Made by a program: the position numbers and the translations under genes. The notes under the pieces are model-generated. The model made no database searches. It was not told the DNA's origin and worked only from the letters and a program-made list of their open reading frames with translations. Positions 9,526-18,068 of a stretch of DNA of 64,000 bases are shown one piece after another (the first letter of the stretch is position 1; every line of letters begins with the position of its first letter). Source of the stretch: Streptomyces ureilyticus (lineage in GTDB: Bacteria; Actinomycetota; Actinomycetes; Streptomycetales; Streptomycetaceae); assembly GCF_011045025.1 (NCBI RefSeq), contig NZ_JAAKZX010000007.1, positions 1 to 64,000 of the forward strand, written 5' to 3'.

Positions 9526-9558
9526 TCCCGTTTCCGCTGGGCGCCCGGCCGGGGAGCG

Positions 9559-9789
9559 TCACGACTGCGGGGACCAGGCGTGCAGCAGGCGGAAGAACGC
9601 CTCCTCGTTGCCCGCCAGGCCCGCCGCCTCCAGGGCGCGCTCGGCCTCCGCGAGGGCGGCGGGGGGTACGACGACGGGGCGGGGCGCCGTGTCGGGCGGG
9701 CCGTCGAGAGCGGCTCGTACGGTGTGCAACAGGCGCAGATAGGCCTGCACGGCGGTGCGTTCGTGATCGGTCAGTACGGCGGTCGGCAT
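9559..9789 (-). CDS. Small conserved-looking hypothetical protein
   Basis: A 76-aa open frame from ATG 9789 with GGGAGAG 8 nt upstream and typical Streptomyces codon use. The translation is mostly helical: MPTAVLTDHERTAVQAYL, then a Pro-rich hinge and an Ala/Glu-rich helix ending HAWSPQS. There is no membrane segment, signal peptide or known motif. It is convergent with the phosphopantetheinyl transferase, 33 nt away. No function is proposed. Confidence 0.6.
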   Translation of the reverse strand: MPTAVLTDHERTAVQAYLRLLHTVRAALDGPPDTAPRPVVVPPAALAEAERALEAAGLAGNEEAFFRLLHAWSPQS

Positions 9790-9883
9790 CGGACGACTCT
9801 CCCGGTTCGGCTCGGCTCTCGTGTTCACGCGCCGTCGCACAGCGGTGGCGCTGGGTCCAGCTTGCCGTCCACCACTGACAATC

Positions 9884-9926
9884 GGTCCGCGGCCGCGCAC
9901 ACTTGAACGGTGCGCGGCCGCGGACC
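9884..9926. repeat. Perfect 17-bp inverted repeat in a 397-bp intergenic stretch
   Basis: The gap 9790-10186 holds no gene I can support. Its main feature is GGTCCGCGGCCGCGCAC (9884-9900) and its exact reverse complement GTGCGCGGCCGCGGACC (9910-9926) around a 9-nt loop. The flanking genes diverge from this gap, so a simple terminator role is not explained by either of them. It may be a leftover terminator, an operator or an RNA structure. The stretch 10020-10180 is richer in AT and probably carries the promoter for the gene at 10187. Confidence 0.6.
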
Positions 9927-10186
9927 ACGGCGCCCGGTGCGCCCTCCCCCGTGGGGCACACGCGAGCCTCGCGCCACTGGGCACGGCCATGCGGCCGTGG
10001 TCGCGGTGCGATGACCGGTCCTTACGTCGTGTCATGATCCTGCAATCCATCCCGAGGTATGTCAACTGCAGTAGCCGCTTGTGACTATTGAGATGTCTTC
10101 GCGGTGGTCGGCGGGCCCTGGCAGCGGCTATCGTGCGGAACATCAACTTCGTACGTGCTACCCACCTCACTTCAGGAGACGTGCCG

Positions 10187-10864
10187 GTGAGAGATCCGCT
10201 CAGTGCGCTCGCCGAGACCCTGAGCCACCTCGACGCCCTCCTCGCGGAGGGGCAGAGCCGTGACGACGTGCTCGACGTGGAACGGCTGTCGGTCGACAGC
10301 GGCGTCCCCCGGGAGGTCATCGAGACGCTCCTGGACGGCAAGGAACCCCCCGCGGAGGACATCACCGACCGGATCATCCGCCGCTTCGAGCACCTGCGGG
10401 AAACGCGACGCCGCGACGACGGGCAGCGGCGCTCCTACGGGGAGATCGCCGCTTCCTTCGGTGCGTCCCGGGCCTCCCTGTCGAACCTCGTCAACAGCCG
10501 GAAGAAGGCACACGTCGGCGAGGGCGCTGGGGGAGGGGAGCCGCGCACGGTCCGCTCCGGCGGCCCGCTGGCTGCCACCCAGGCCGGGATCGAGGAGTTC
10601 TTCTTCGGCGCACCCAACGGCTGGCTGTCGGCCGAGCCCGCCTCCGCCCTCGACGACGCCCTCCAGCCCGTACTGGCCGAGTTGCGCGCGGCGGCCGGCG
10701 AGGACCCCCTGGCCAGGCTGCGGCACGCGCACGGGCTGCGGCGGATCGCCCATCGGGCCGCGGAACTGAGCGATGCGGAACAGGAGTTGGTCGCCGACTG
10801 GATCGACACGATTTTGCGACGGCGCGACCAAGAAAAGGGCCCCAAAAGCCCGGAAACCCCGTAG
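10187..10864 (+). CDS. XRE-like transcriptional regulator of IrrE/membrane cassette (left copy)
   Basis: A 225-aa regulator. The N-terminus resembles the right-hand copy at 17166 (LSVDSGVPREVIETLL against LSVASGVPEVVVQALL). A helix-turn-helix follows: RRSYGEIAASFGASRASLSNLVN (about residues 83-105), which is XRE-like. The C-terminal third is helical, with RLRHAHGLRRIAHRAAELS and AEQELVADWIDTIL. GTG 10187 is favoured over GTG 10181 because AGGAG (10174-10178) is then 8 nt away. It is the first gene of a cassette with the HExxH protein and membrane proteins, 70 nt ahead of the former. Such pairs often form a regulator plus a protease that relieves it; that role here is inferred. Confidence 0.8.
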   Translation: MRDPLSALAETLSHLDALLAEGQSRDDVLDVERLSVDSGVPREVIETLLDGKEPPAEDITDRIIRRFEHLRETRRRDDGQRRSYGEIAASFGASRASLSNLVNSRKKAHVGEGAGGGEPRTVRSGGPLAATQAGIEEFFFGAPNGWLSAEPASALDDALQPVLAELRAAAGEDPLARLRHAHGLRRIAHRAAELSDAEQELVADWIDTILRRRDQEKGPKSPETP

Positions 10865-10934
10865 GCCTGGCAGCCGGCCCGGACGTCTGGAATATTTGCC
10901 GGGCGGAGTCCGGGATGTGAGGAGTAGTCAGTCG

Positions 10935-11534
10935 ATGCGTCGCCTTGTCACGCGGCTGGTCGGGGAATTCCAGGCCGAGAAGGAGATGCGTCGATTCATC
11001 GACCGGCTGACCGGCGAACTGCGCGCCGGCGGACGGGAACTGACCCCTCCCACGGATCCCGATGAACTGTTCGCCGCACTGATCGAGGTCGTCAGCGAGA
11101 TCCGGGGGCGCAAAGTGGTGCTCCTCAAAGAGGAGTTCCCGCACCGGACCGCGACCGGCCTGTGGCTCGACCTGCCGGACGAGGACCTCATCCTCGTCGA
11201 CAAGCGGGCCACCGCGCTGCACCAGCTCGCGATCCTCTTCCACGAGATCTGGCACATGATCAAGGGCGACTGCGGCCACCACATCGCCGGTGCCACGGTG
11301 GCGGCCCGGATGCTGGACCAGCGGGCCGATCTGCGCCATCTGAAGCCGACCGTCGTACGGGTCGCCGCCCGGTCCGTGTTCGACGAAGAGGTCGAGCAGG
11401 ACGCCGAGACCTTCGCGCTGAAAGCGGTGACCCATTTCCGGGGCTGGCTGGAGGGGAAGCCGGAGAACACGGACCGTACCCAGATCGCGGGACGGATCGG
11501 CGCTTCACTGGGCAGCCGTCGGCCACAGGTCTGA
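10935..11534 (+). CDS. IrrE/ImmA-like HExxH metalloprotease-type protein (left copy)
   Basis: A 199-aa protein with a zinc-protease motif HEIWHM (about residues 116-121) in the setting LHQLAILFHEIWHMIKGDCGHH. This matches the IrrE/ImmA group often annotated as a 'toxin' or 'regulator component' beside XRE regulators. The last segment is AGRIGASLGSRR, which is shared almost exactly with the right-hand copy at 16603. GAGGAG (10919-10924) precedes ATG 10935. It ends 2 nt before the first membrane protein, so the two are probably translationally linked. In well-studied cases ImmA-type proteases cleave the paired XRE repressor; here that is an inference. Confidence 0.82.
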   Translation: MRRLVTRLVGEFQAEKEMRRFIDRLTGELRAGGRELTPPTDPDELFAALIEVVSEIRGRKVVLLKEEFPHRTATGLWLDLPDEDLILVDKRATALHQLAILFHEIWHMIKGDCGHHIAGATVAARMLDQRADLRHLKPTVVRVAARSVFDEEVEQDAETFALKAVTHFRGWLEGKPENTDRTQIAGRIGASLGSRRPQV

Positions 11535-11536
11535 GC

Positions 11537-12829
11537 ATGGACGCCTCCGCCTACTACTACATACCCGCGTTCGTCTGCTGGGCCGGACTGGGACTGAAGC
11601 TGCCCGGCCTGCTGCATTCCTGGCGCGACCCCCTGATCCGAGCCGTCTGCTGGGTGATCTTCCTGGGCGGCGTCGGCTTCTTCCTGGCCGCTCCGCGCAC
11701 CGTCGCCGGCCTCAACGAAGCGACCGGCGTCGCGAACTTCTCCGCCGCGCTGGTGTACGCGACGGTGAGTGCCTACAGCGCCAGCTGCCTGCTGCTGATC
11801 ATCCACTGGCGCGGCGGGTCCGACGCGTACGTGCGCCGCCTCACCCGGCACTGGACGGTCGGCTATGGCGTCCTGATCGCCGTACTGATCACCCTGTTCG
11901 TGCTGGGTGACGCACCCAGCGAGCGGCTCACCGATTTCGACACGTACTACGCCAGGACCCCGTGGATCGGGGAGATGGTCGTGGCGTATCTGCTCGGCCA
12001 TATGACGGCCGCCGTCGCCAGCACCGTTCTGTGCGGGCGGTGGGCGCGGGAAGTCCACGGATGGCTTCGGGCGGGACTGTGGTTGCTGGTCCTGGCCTGG
12101 CTGCTCAACGTGTCCTTCAGCGGTCTCAAGCTCACCGCGGTGATCGCGCGGTGGACCGGCCGGGACTGGGACATGCTGAGCACGACTCTGGCGCCCCGCC
12201 TGGTTGGCCTGGCTGCTGCCGTCGCCGTCGCCGGCTTCACCCTGCCGCTTCTCGGCCCGTGGGCGACCGCCGTCTGGCGTGCCGTGACGACATGGCGGCG
12301 GCTCGGCCCCCTGTGGCGGGAACTCGGCGGCATCCACCCCGGCAGCCTGCTCGCCGCCCCGATCCCCTGGTACGCGTCGCCGTTCATCCACCTCACCCGA
12401 CGCGAGGCCGGAATCGAGGACGGGCTGCGACTGATCCGCCCCCACCTCGACGACGACGTCCGCTCACACGCGCACACAGCAGCACTTGCCGCGGGCCACA
12501 GCGCCGACACCGCCGCCCGCATCGGCCACGCGGCCATGATCGCCGCGGCCGTGCAGGCCTGCCGGCGCGACGGACCGGCCACACCGGCGGGCTTCCTGGA
12601 GCACGAAGAGAACAGCGGGAACAGCGGGAACAGCGGGAACAGCGAGAACAGCGGGAACAGCAGGGACACCGAGCACGCCAACAAGCCCGCGAACGCCGAA
12701 CTCCCCGTGACGCGACCGTCCTTGATCGGTATCGCCCACTCCCTGCGTACGTCCCCCATCGTGGCGGCAGCCCGCGCCGCCGCCGCGGGCATCCCAGCCG
12801 CAGACGACGAAAGAACTCCCATACGGTGA
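11537..12829 (+). CDS. MAB_1171c-type multi-pass membrane protein, copy 1
   Basis: A 430-aa membrane protein with about seven hydrophobic segments in the first 270 residues: at the N-terminus, FLGGVGFFLAAP, ALVYATVSAYSASCLLLIIHW, VGYGVLIAVLITLFVLG, VVAYLLGHMTAAVAS, WLRAGLWLLVLAWLL and LVGLAAAVAVAGFTLPLLG. A soluble C-terminal region follows. It resembles proteins named 'MAB_1171c family putative transporter', but I know of no proven transport role. Conserved marks shared with the two paralogues are SWRDPL, TGVANFSA, and the Asp-x-Asp-Thr-Tyr-Tyr-Ala segment. The C-terminal part carries an Asn-Ser-Gly repeat (12611-12664). It overlaps the next gene by 4 nt. Confidence 0.85.
   Translation: MDASAYYYIPAFVCWAGLGLKLPGLLHSWRDPLIRAVCWVIFLGGVGFFLAAPRTVAGLNEATGVANFSAALVYATVSAYSASCLLLIIHWRGGSDAYVRRLTRHWTVGYGVLIAVLITLFVLGDAPSERLTDFDTYYARTPWIGEMVVAYLLGHMTAAVASTVLCGRWAREVHGWLRAGLWLLVLAWLLNVSFSGLKLTAVIARWTGRDWDMLSTTLAPRLVGLAAAVAVAGFTLPLLGPWATAVWRAVTTWRRLGPLWRELGGIHPGSLLAAPIPWYASPFIHLTRREAGIEDGLRLIRPHLDDDVRSHAHTAALAAGHSADTAARIGHAAMIAAAVQACRRDGPATPAGFLEHEENSGNSGNSGNSENSGNSRDTEHANKPANAELPVTRPSLIGIAHSLRTSPIVAAARAAAAGIPAADDERTPIR
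12611..12664 (+). repeat. Six tandem 9-bp units coding for Asn-Ser-Gly repeats
   Basis: Six copies of a 9-bp unit, consensus AACAGCGGG, run head to tail, with single-base changes in units 4 and 6. They encode NSG-NSG-NSG-NSE-NSG-NSR in the soluble tail of the first membrane protein. Because the unit is a multiple of three, gain or loss changes tail length without a frameshift. Confidence 0.9.
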
Positions 12830-14004
12830 GCAGCGGCATAGTCTTCTACATCCCCGGCTGCCTGCTCCTGCTGGCCGCCGTGCTGAAGCTCTCGGCCGGA
12901 AGGCAGCTGTGGCGTGACCCTCTGGTGGCGTCGACCGGCGTCATCCTGCTGATCGGCTCGCTCGTCTGCATCCTGTCCGCCCCGCCCACCATCCGCTTCG
13001 TCAACGACGTCACCGGCATCGCCAACTTCAGCGCCCCACTGGTGTACGCGGGCCTGACGGCGCTGAGCGCGGGCTACCTGGTCCTGATGATCAACTGGGA
13101 GGGCGGATCGCCGGAGCGGAGGCGGCGTGCCTCCCTGCTCGTGGCGGGCGTCTACGGGCTGGTCATCGCGGGCATCTGGGTCCTGTTCGCCCTCGCCGAC
13201 GTCCCCGTGGAACGCGCCCGGGACCTGGACACGTACTACGCCAACACCCCGTTCATGCGCGAGATGATCGTCCTGTATCTCGTCGCGCACACGGCCGCCA
13301 CCGTCGCCCTCATGGTCATGAGCGTGCGGTGGCTGCGGGAGGTACGCGGCATGATCCGCCGCGGGCTGACGCTGATCGTCATCGGCCTGTTCTTCGACGG
13401 GTGCTACCAGATCGTCAAGTACGCGGCGATGGCTGCCCGTTGGCTGGGGAACGACTGGGACGTCCTGTCCACCGTCGTCTCGCCTCCGCTGGTCATGCTG
13501 GCCGGCATCACCTGCGCCTGCGGCTTCGCCCTGCCCCGGATCGGACCTCCGCTGGTGAACAACGCCCGCGCCTGGAGGCGCTACCGGCGGCTGCTGCCTC
13601 TGTCGGCGGAACTGCGCACGCTGCGCGCTCCCGCCACGGGGGTCATCCGCTGGTGGGATCCCCCGGTGCGGCGACTGGCACGGCAGGAGATCTCCATCTG
13701 GGACGGCGTCCTGGCCTGCTCGCCGTACCTCGACGACCAGGTGCGGGCGACGGCTTACGAGAAGGCCCTCGCGGCCCACGCCCCCGATCAGGCCGAGGTG
13801 GTGGCCGAAGCGGCGATGCTCGCGGCGGCCCGTGTGCAGGCGTCGTGTCGGCACAGTGCGGGCATGCCATCCAAGGCGGGAACCTTGCGGTCGGTATCGA
13901 CACCCCGTCAGATGGTGGGGCTGGCACAGGCATTGGCGTTCTCTCCGATCGTGGCGGAGGCCCGTCGGCAGTCCGCTCTGCGAGCGGCCGCCGGCCATGG
14001 CTGA
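12826..14004 (+). CDS. MAB_1171c-type multi-pass membrane protein, copy 2
   Basis: A 392-aa paralogue of the preceding gene, starting at GTG 12826 inside a GTGA overlap with its stop codon. About seven membrane segments are visible, beginning IVFYIPGCLLLLAAVLKL and VASTGVILLIGSLVCILSAP. Shared family marks are LWRDPLVAS, TGIANFSAPLVYAGL, and the LDTYYANTPFMREMIVLYLV stretch. A soluble C-terminal domain of about 130 residues ends in the same style (QMVGLAQALAFSPIVAEARR) as copy 1 (SLIGIAHSLRTSPIVAAARA). That ending may be a conserved interaction motif. It is probably an adjacent duplicate that has diverged. Function unknown; the two copies may form a heteromer. Confidence 0.85.
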   Translation: MSSGIVFYIPGCLLLLAAVLKLSAGRQLWRDPLVASTGVILLIGSLVCILSAPPTIRFVNDVTGIANFSAPLVYAGLTALSAGYLVLMINWEGGSPERRRRASLLVAGVYGLVIAGIWVLFALADVPVERARDLDTYYANTPFMREMIVLYLVAHTAATVALMVMSVRWLREVRGMIRRGLTLIVIGLFFDGCYQIVKYAAMAARWLGNDWDVLSTVVSPPLVMLAGITCACGFALPRIGPPLVNNARAWRRYRRLLPLSAELRTLRAPATGVIRWWDPPVRRLARQEISIWDGVLACSPYLDDQVRATAYEKALAAHAPDQAEVVAEAAMLAAARVQASCRHSAGMPSKAGTLRSVSTPRQMVGLAQALAFSPIVAEARRQSALRAAAGHG

Positions 14005-14063
14005 CGTATCGGCGGCAACAGGTTTGGCAACAGGTATCGGGAGCTACAGAAGGAGTGTCCGAC

Positions 14064-15461
14064 TTGTCTGACAGAACTGCCCCTCGTCGTACGGCGGTTG
14101 TGGTTGGAGGGGGAATGACGGGCATGCTCGCCGCCGCCGTACTCGCCGAGCACGCCGACGTCACCATCGTCGAACGCGACCTGCTGCCGGACGGCCCCCA
14201 ACCGCGCAAGGGGCTCCCGCAGGCCCGTCACGCCCACCTGTTCTGGTCCGGCGGCGTCAAGGCCCTCGAGGAGATCCTGCCGGACATCACGGACCGACTC
14301 GTCGACCGCGGCGCCCGCAGAGCCCGCATCATGACCGATCTGGTGTCCCGGGCCCCGTCGGGTCAGTGGTTCCGGCGGTTCTCCCAGTCCCGGCACACCA
14401 TGCTCCAGGGCAGCCGTGATCTGCTCGACGCCACGATCCGCGCCGACGTGCTGCCGGACCGGCGGATCACGCTCCTGCAGCAGACCGAACTGCTGGGCCT
14501 GGAAGGCAGCGCGGACCGCGTGACAGGAGTGCGCATACGCGAGGCGGACGCGGAGCGCACCCTCCCCGCCGACCTGGTCATCGATGCGAGCGGGCGCGCC
14601 AGCCGCGCCGCCCACTGGCTGCGGGACCTGGGGCTGCCGCCCGTCCAGGAGCGCACGGTCGACCCCGGAATCGGCTATGCCAGCCGGATCTACCGCCCAC
14701 CGGCCGGCGTCGTCGACTACCCGATCGTCAACGTCCAGGCCGAGCCCCAAGGCAACCCGGCGCAGGGTGGCGTCATCGTCCCGATCGAAGGCGGCCGGTG
14801 GCTGGTGACCCTGTCCGGCAGCCGCGGCGGTCAACCCACCAGCAACAACGACGAGTTCGTGCCCTTCGCCCTGAAGCTGGCCCACCCCATCATCGGCGAG
14901 CTCCTTTCCAGGGCCGAACCCGAGACCGACGTCGTCACCACGCGCAGTACCGCCAACAAGCGCCGCTACTACGAGAAGGCCGTCCGCTGGCCCGAAGGCT
15001 TCGCCGTCCTCGGCGACGCCGTCGCCGGCTACAACCCCATCTACGGGCACGGAATGAGCGCGGCAGCCCAGAGCGTCCTCGCTCTGCGCGGTGTGCTGCG
15101 CGAGCACGAACTCACCGCACCCGGCACGGCACAGCGCATCCAGAAGACCGCGGCCCGGCCCGTGGACAACGCCTGGAACCTGGCCGTGGGCCAGGACGTG
15201 TTCCGGCCGGGCGCCAGCGAGCAGCCGCCCACCCGCCTGGAGAAGACCCTTGCCGCCTTCGTCGACAAGGCCGCCGACGCCGGCTCGCGCAATCCCCGCG
15301 CGATGCGGATCCTGCTGGACGTGATGAGCATGGAGAAGCACCCGACCCGGCTGTTCGGGCCCGACATGCTCGCCCTGGTCTATCTCGGCCGGAAGAAGCC
15401 CCGGTTGAGCGGACCCCCGCTGACCGAGAAGGAAGCGGCGGTCGTGACGACGGGGGACTGA
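14064..15461 (+). CDS. FAD-dependent oxidoreductase (PHBH/epoxidase-like fold)
   Basis: A 465-aa flavoprotein. The N-terminal FAD motif is TAVVVGGGMTGMLAAAVLAE, ending with the ribose-binding Glu in VTIVERD. The second FAD motif is FAVLGDAVAGYNPIYGHGMSAAAQ, and VIDASGRASRA is also typical of group A flavoprotein monooxygenases. The start is taken as TTG 14064, because AAGGAG (14050-14055) is 8 nt upstream; the in-frame GTG 14055 overlaps that site. It follows the membrane proteins by 59 nt and probably belongs to the same operon. Its last 82 bases overlap the 3' end of the convergent gene on the other strand. Substrate unknown; a lipid or isoprenoid is possible. Confidence 0.87.
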   Translation: MSDRTAPRRTAVVVGGGMTGMLAAAVLAEHADVTIVERDLLPDGPQPRKGLPQARHAHLFWSGGVKALEEILPDITDRLVDRGARRARIMTDLVSRAPSGQWFRRFSQSRHTMLQGSRDLLDATIRADVLPDRRITLLQQTELLGLEGSADRVTGVRIREADAERTLPADLVIDASGRASRAAHWLRDLGLPPVQERTVDPGIGYASRIYRPPAGVVDYPIVNVQAEPQGNPAQGGVIVPIEGGRWLVTLSGSRGGQPTSNNDEFVPFALKLAHPIIGELLSRAEPETDVVTTRSTANKRRYYEKAVRWPEGFAVLGDAVAGYNPIYGHGMSAAAQSVLALRGVLREHELTAPGTAQRIQKTAARPVDNAWNLAVGQDVFRPGASEQPPTRLEKTLAAFVDKAADAGSRNPRAMRILLDVMSMEKHPTRLFGPDMLALVYLGRKKPRLSGPPLTEKEAAVVTTGD

Positions 15462-16591
15462 CGCAGGGCGAGGGACATCCGTACCAGGTCGCGGGGTGCT
15501 TCGGTGGACGCGGGTGGCGCCGCGTCCGCTGTCGCCGAGCTGATGACCCTGCCCTCCGGGTCGGCGGCCCTGGCCCGGACCGCCGCCGTCACCATCGCCG
15601 CGTCGGCCTCCGCCCGCGCCTGGGCGGGATCGGAGCCTGCGGCCACGGCAGCTTCGTAGGCGCTCGTACGGAGCTCGGCGTCGAAGTACGGGTACAGGGC
15701 GAGCATGCCGTCGTGGATGTCGGACTCCCGCTGGGTCACCTGGAGTTCGGGGGGCGACCACCACGCGATGCGGACGGTACGGTCCTTGGGCGGCGCGAGA
15801 GGCCTCAACTCCCGCCACAGCGGCCCGAGTCGGCGATAGGTGGACCAGGTGCTCCAGACGTCCCCGATGCGCTGGCCGGCCGGTGGGATGCAGAAGCCGA
15901 GCGCGCTGAGCTGCATTCCGGCGGAGGCCATCGCGGGCGCCACGTACGTGCTCAGGTCGTCCAGGTTCCCGCCGTTCCACCGGGCGCCGACGGCGATGAA
16001 CTTGGTGATCGAGTAGGGGATGTTGCAGGAGAAGCCGAGCGCGATGACCAGCAGCCCGGCCCGCAGCCAGCCGCGAACCTGAAGCGCCCAGCGCCAGCAC
16101 ATGACGTCCATCGCGACGCCCGCGACGGTGACCGACACGAGATAGAGCACGATCATCTCGCGGATGAACGGCGTGTTGGCGTAGTACGTGTCGAGGTCCC
16201 GCAACCGTTCCTGCGGCGCGTCCCCGAGGGCGAAGAGCACTATCAGGGCCATGATCACCACGCCGTACCCGGCGATCCAGCGGCGGGAGGCCCGCCGGGT
16301 CGCCTCCGGCGGACCGCCGCGCCAGTTGATGATCAGCACCAGACAGGCGGCGCTGAAGGCGCTCAGCAGGCCGTAGACGAACGGTGCCGAGAAGTTCGCG
16401 ATCCCGGTGAGGCGGTTGACCTCGGCGATCGTCGGCGGGGCGGCGAAGAAGAACACCATGCCCGAAAGGGCGATCAGCGTGCACACGGAGCGCTGCAGCG
16501 GATCACGCCAGGAGCGCAGCAGCGCGGGCGTCTTGACGGCGAGCGCGATCGCCATCGCGACGGCCGGTATGTAGTAGCCGGAGTCGTCCAT
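15380..16591 (-). CDS. MAB_1171c-type multi-pass membrane protein, copy 3 (right cassette)
   Basis: A 403-aa paralogue of the proteins at 11537 and 12826, on the opposite strand. It shares LLRSWRDPLQRSVCTL, TGIANFSAPFVYGLL, and the LDTYYANTPFIREMIVLYLV segment, the last almost identical to copy 2. About seven membrane segments precede a soluble tail that ends in LVRMSLALRQSPVVTTAA, similar to the other two tails. It begins at ATG 16591, 11 nt after the stop of the upstream HExxH gene. Its 3' end overlaps the FAD oxidoreductase by 82 bp (15380-15461), so the two genes are convergent and share coding sequence. Confidence 0.85.
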   Translation of the reverse strand: MDDSGYYIPAVAMAIALAVKTPALLRSWRDPLQRSVCTLIALSGMVFFFAAPPTIAEVNRLTGIANFSAPFVYGLLSAFSAACLVLIINWRGGPPEATRRASRRWIAGYGVVIMALIVLFALGDAPQERLRDLDTYYANTPFIREMIVLYLVSVTVAGVAMDVMCWRWALQVRGWLRAGLLVIALGFSCNIPYSITKFIAVGARWNGGNLDDLSTYVAPAMASAGMQLSALGFCIPPAGQRIGDVWSTWSTYRRLGPLWRELRPLAPPKDRTVRIAWWSPPELQVTQRESDIHDGMLALYPYFDAELRTSAYEAAVAAGSDPAQARAEADAAMVTAAVRARAADPEGRVISSATADAAPPASTEAPRDLVRMSLALRQSPVVTTAASFSVSGGPLNRGFFRPR

Positions 16592-16602
16592 GGCGTGGCG
16601 GC

Positions 16603-17151
16603 TCAGGCCCGCGGCCCGCGGTAGCCGAGGGACGCCCCGATCCGGCCCGCGACCCCGTCCCGCGGCATGGGCCCGCGCTGCGCCGAACCGGGAAGCCACG
16701 CACGGCACTTGCTGGCCAGCAGCAGCCCGAAGCCCTCCGCGTCCTGCTCGTCCGCGAGGTCGAACCGGGTCCGGGCGGCCACCTTCAGAACGGTCGCCTG
16801 CAGATCGGCGTCGTCGGACAGCAGACGGGCGGCGACGGCCGCGCCCTCCACGTGGTGGGCGCAGTGCCCGGCCTTCATGTGCCACAGCTCATGGCCGAGG
16901 ATGACCAACTGGTGGTCGGGCGCGGTGCGTTCCTCGATGACCACGAGGTCCTGGTCCGCCATGTCGAGCCAGAGCCCACTGGCGGTGCCGGGCGGGAAGG
17001 CGGCCATACGGAACCGCACCGGACGGCCGCGGCGTCTGCTCATTGCTCCGCACAGCGCGGCGTAGAGGTCGGCGGGCTCCGCCGGTGCCGGGAGCGAGAG
17101 CTCGCCGACCAGTTCGCCGCACAGGCGGCGCATGTCTTTTCCGATGCCCAC
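16603..17151 (-). CDS. IrrE/ImmA-like HExxH protein (right copy)
   Basis: A 182-aa homologue of the protein at 10935. The zinc motif is HELWHM in DHQLVILGHELWHMKAGHCAHH, and the C-terminus reads AGRIGASLGYRG. GTG 17151 has GGGAGAG just upstream; an ATG six codons later (17133) matches the start of the left copy and is an alternative. It lies between the XRE-like gene (14 nt upstream) and the membrane protein, so gene order matches the left cassette. A regulator-cleaving or regulatory role is inferred from related pairs. Confidence 0.8.
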   Translation of the reverse strand: MGIGKDMRRLCGELVGELSLPAPAEPADLYAALCGAMSRRRGRPVRFRMAAFPPGTASGLWLDMADQDLVVIEERTAPDHQLVILGHELWHMKAGHCAHHVEGAAVAARLLSDDADLQATVLKVAARTRFDLADEQDAEGFGLLLASKCRAWLPGSAQRGPMPRDGVAGRIGASLGYRGPRA

Positions 17152-17165
17152 TGTTCTCTCCCGGG

Positions 17166-17828
17166 TCACGACTCGGGCCGCTTGACGCTCTCCAGGAGCA
17201 TGTCCAGCCATTCCGCGACCTTGTCCCGGTGCTGATCCGTCGGCAGCTGTGCGGCGCGCCAGGCGATGCCCCGCACGCCGTGGTCCTGGAGCAGCTGCTC
17301 GAAGGGGTCCTCCGAGCGCGCGGCCGCCGCCGCGGCTCTCTCGCGGTCGGCGAGCTGCTGGAGCAGCTCCTGCTCGGAGCGCTGCAGTGCGCCGGCCAGC
17401 GCCTCGGGGTCCTCGGCGGTCAGGAACCCGGCGTGCACTCGGAAGAAGCGCTGGATGGCGTCGCAGTGCTCCATGGTGGGGCGCCGGTCCCCGTTGATCA
17501 GGGCACCCGCCTGCTGACGCGACATCCCCGCGCCGTCGGCGATCTCCTGCTGGGTGTACCGGCGGCCGTTCGGCTTCAGACGCGTACGGCGCAGCAGGTC
17601 GAGGCGTTGCAGGAAGCGGGTCTGCAGATCCGGCTCACCGGCGGGCCGGCCGCTCAGCAGCGCCTGCACCACGACCTCCGGCACACCCGACGCGACGGAC
17701 AGCCGCCGCACGTCGAACACCTGGCTGTGCGGCACACCGAGCCGGTCGGCGAGGGCGGCGACACGTGCCACGACGGCCGGCAGCAGACCCGTCGCCGTGG
17801 CGCCCGGAACCTCGAAGCCATCCGTCAC
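17166..17828 (-). CDS. XRE-like transcriptional regulator (right copy)
   Basis: A 220-aa regulator, homologous over its length to the one at 10187. The segment LSVASGVPEVVVQALL is followed by an XRE helix-turn-helix, RRYTQQEIADGAGMSRQQAGALINGDRRPTM (about residues 88-118, read in parts). The C-terminus has EQLLQDHGVRGIAWRAAQL and DKVAEWLDMLLES, matching the left copy. GTG 17828 has GGGAGA 8 nt upstream. It is the first gene of the right cassette, divergent from the MmyB-domain gene at 18069. Confidence 0.82.
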   Translation of the reverse strand: MTDGFEVPGATATGLLPAVVARVAALADRLGVPHSQVFDVRRLSVASGVPEVVVQALLSGRPAGEPDLQTRFLQRLDLLRRTRLKPNGRRYTQQEIADGAGMSRQQAGALINGDRRPTMEHCDAIQRFFRVHAGFLTAEDPEALAGALQRSEQELLQQLADRERAAAAAARSEDPFEQLLQDHGVRGIAWRAAQLPTDQHRDKVAEWLDMLLESVKRPES

Positions 17829-18068
17829 CGACTGATCTCCCACGTTCTCTCGACCGGCCGTGAGCTGCGCGGTACAGGCGCGGCACACGGTGAACTGCCC
17901 GGAGGTTAGCCCCTGTCTCGAACTCGCATCCAGCGCTCGCCACAACTGTGGCGCGATTCGTTCGTCAACAGGCGGCAAATGCCACGATAGTTGACGCGAC
18001 GGAGCCGGGGATAGCAGGATCGCGACCGCCGCGTGTAAGGCCGCAGAGGCAAGAGGGGTGACCTCCCG

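Noticed and set aside
12611..12664. Tandem repeat considered as a phase-variable on/off switch
   Set aside because: The repeat unit is nine bases, so changes in copy number keep the frame; only tail length can vary.
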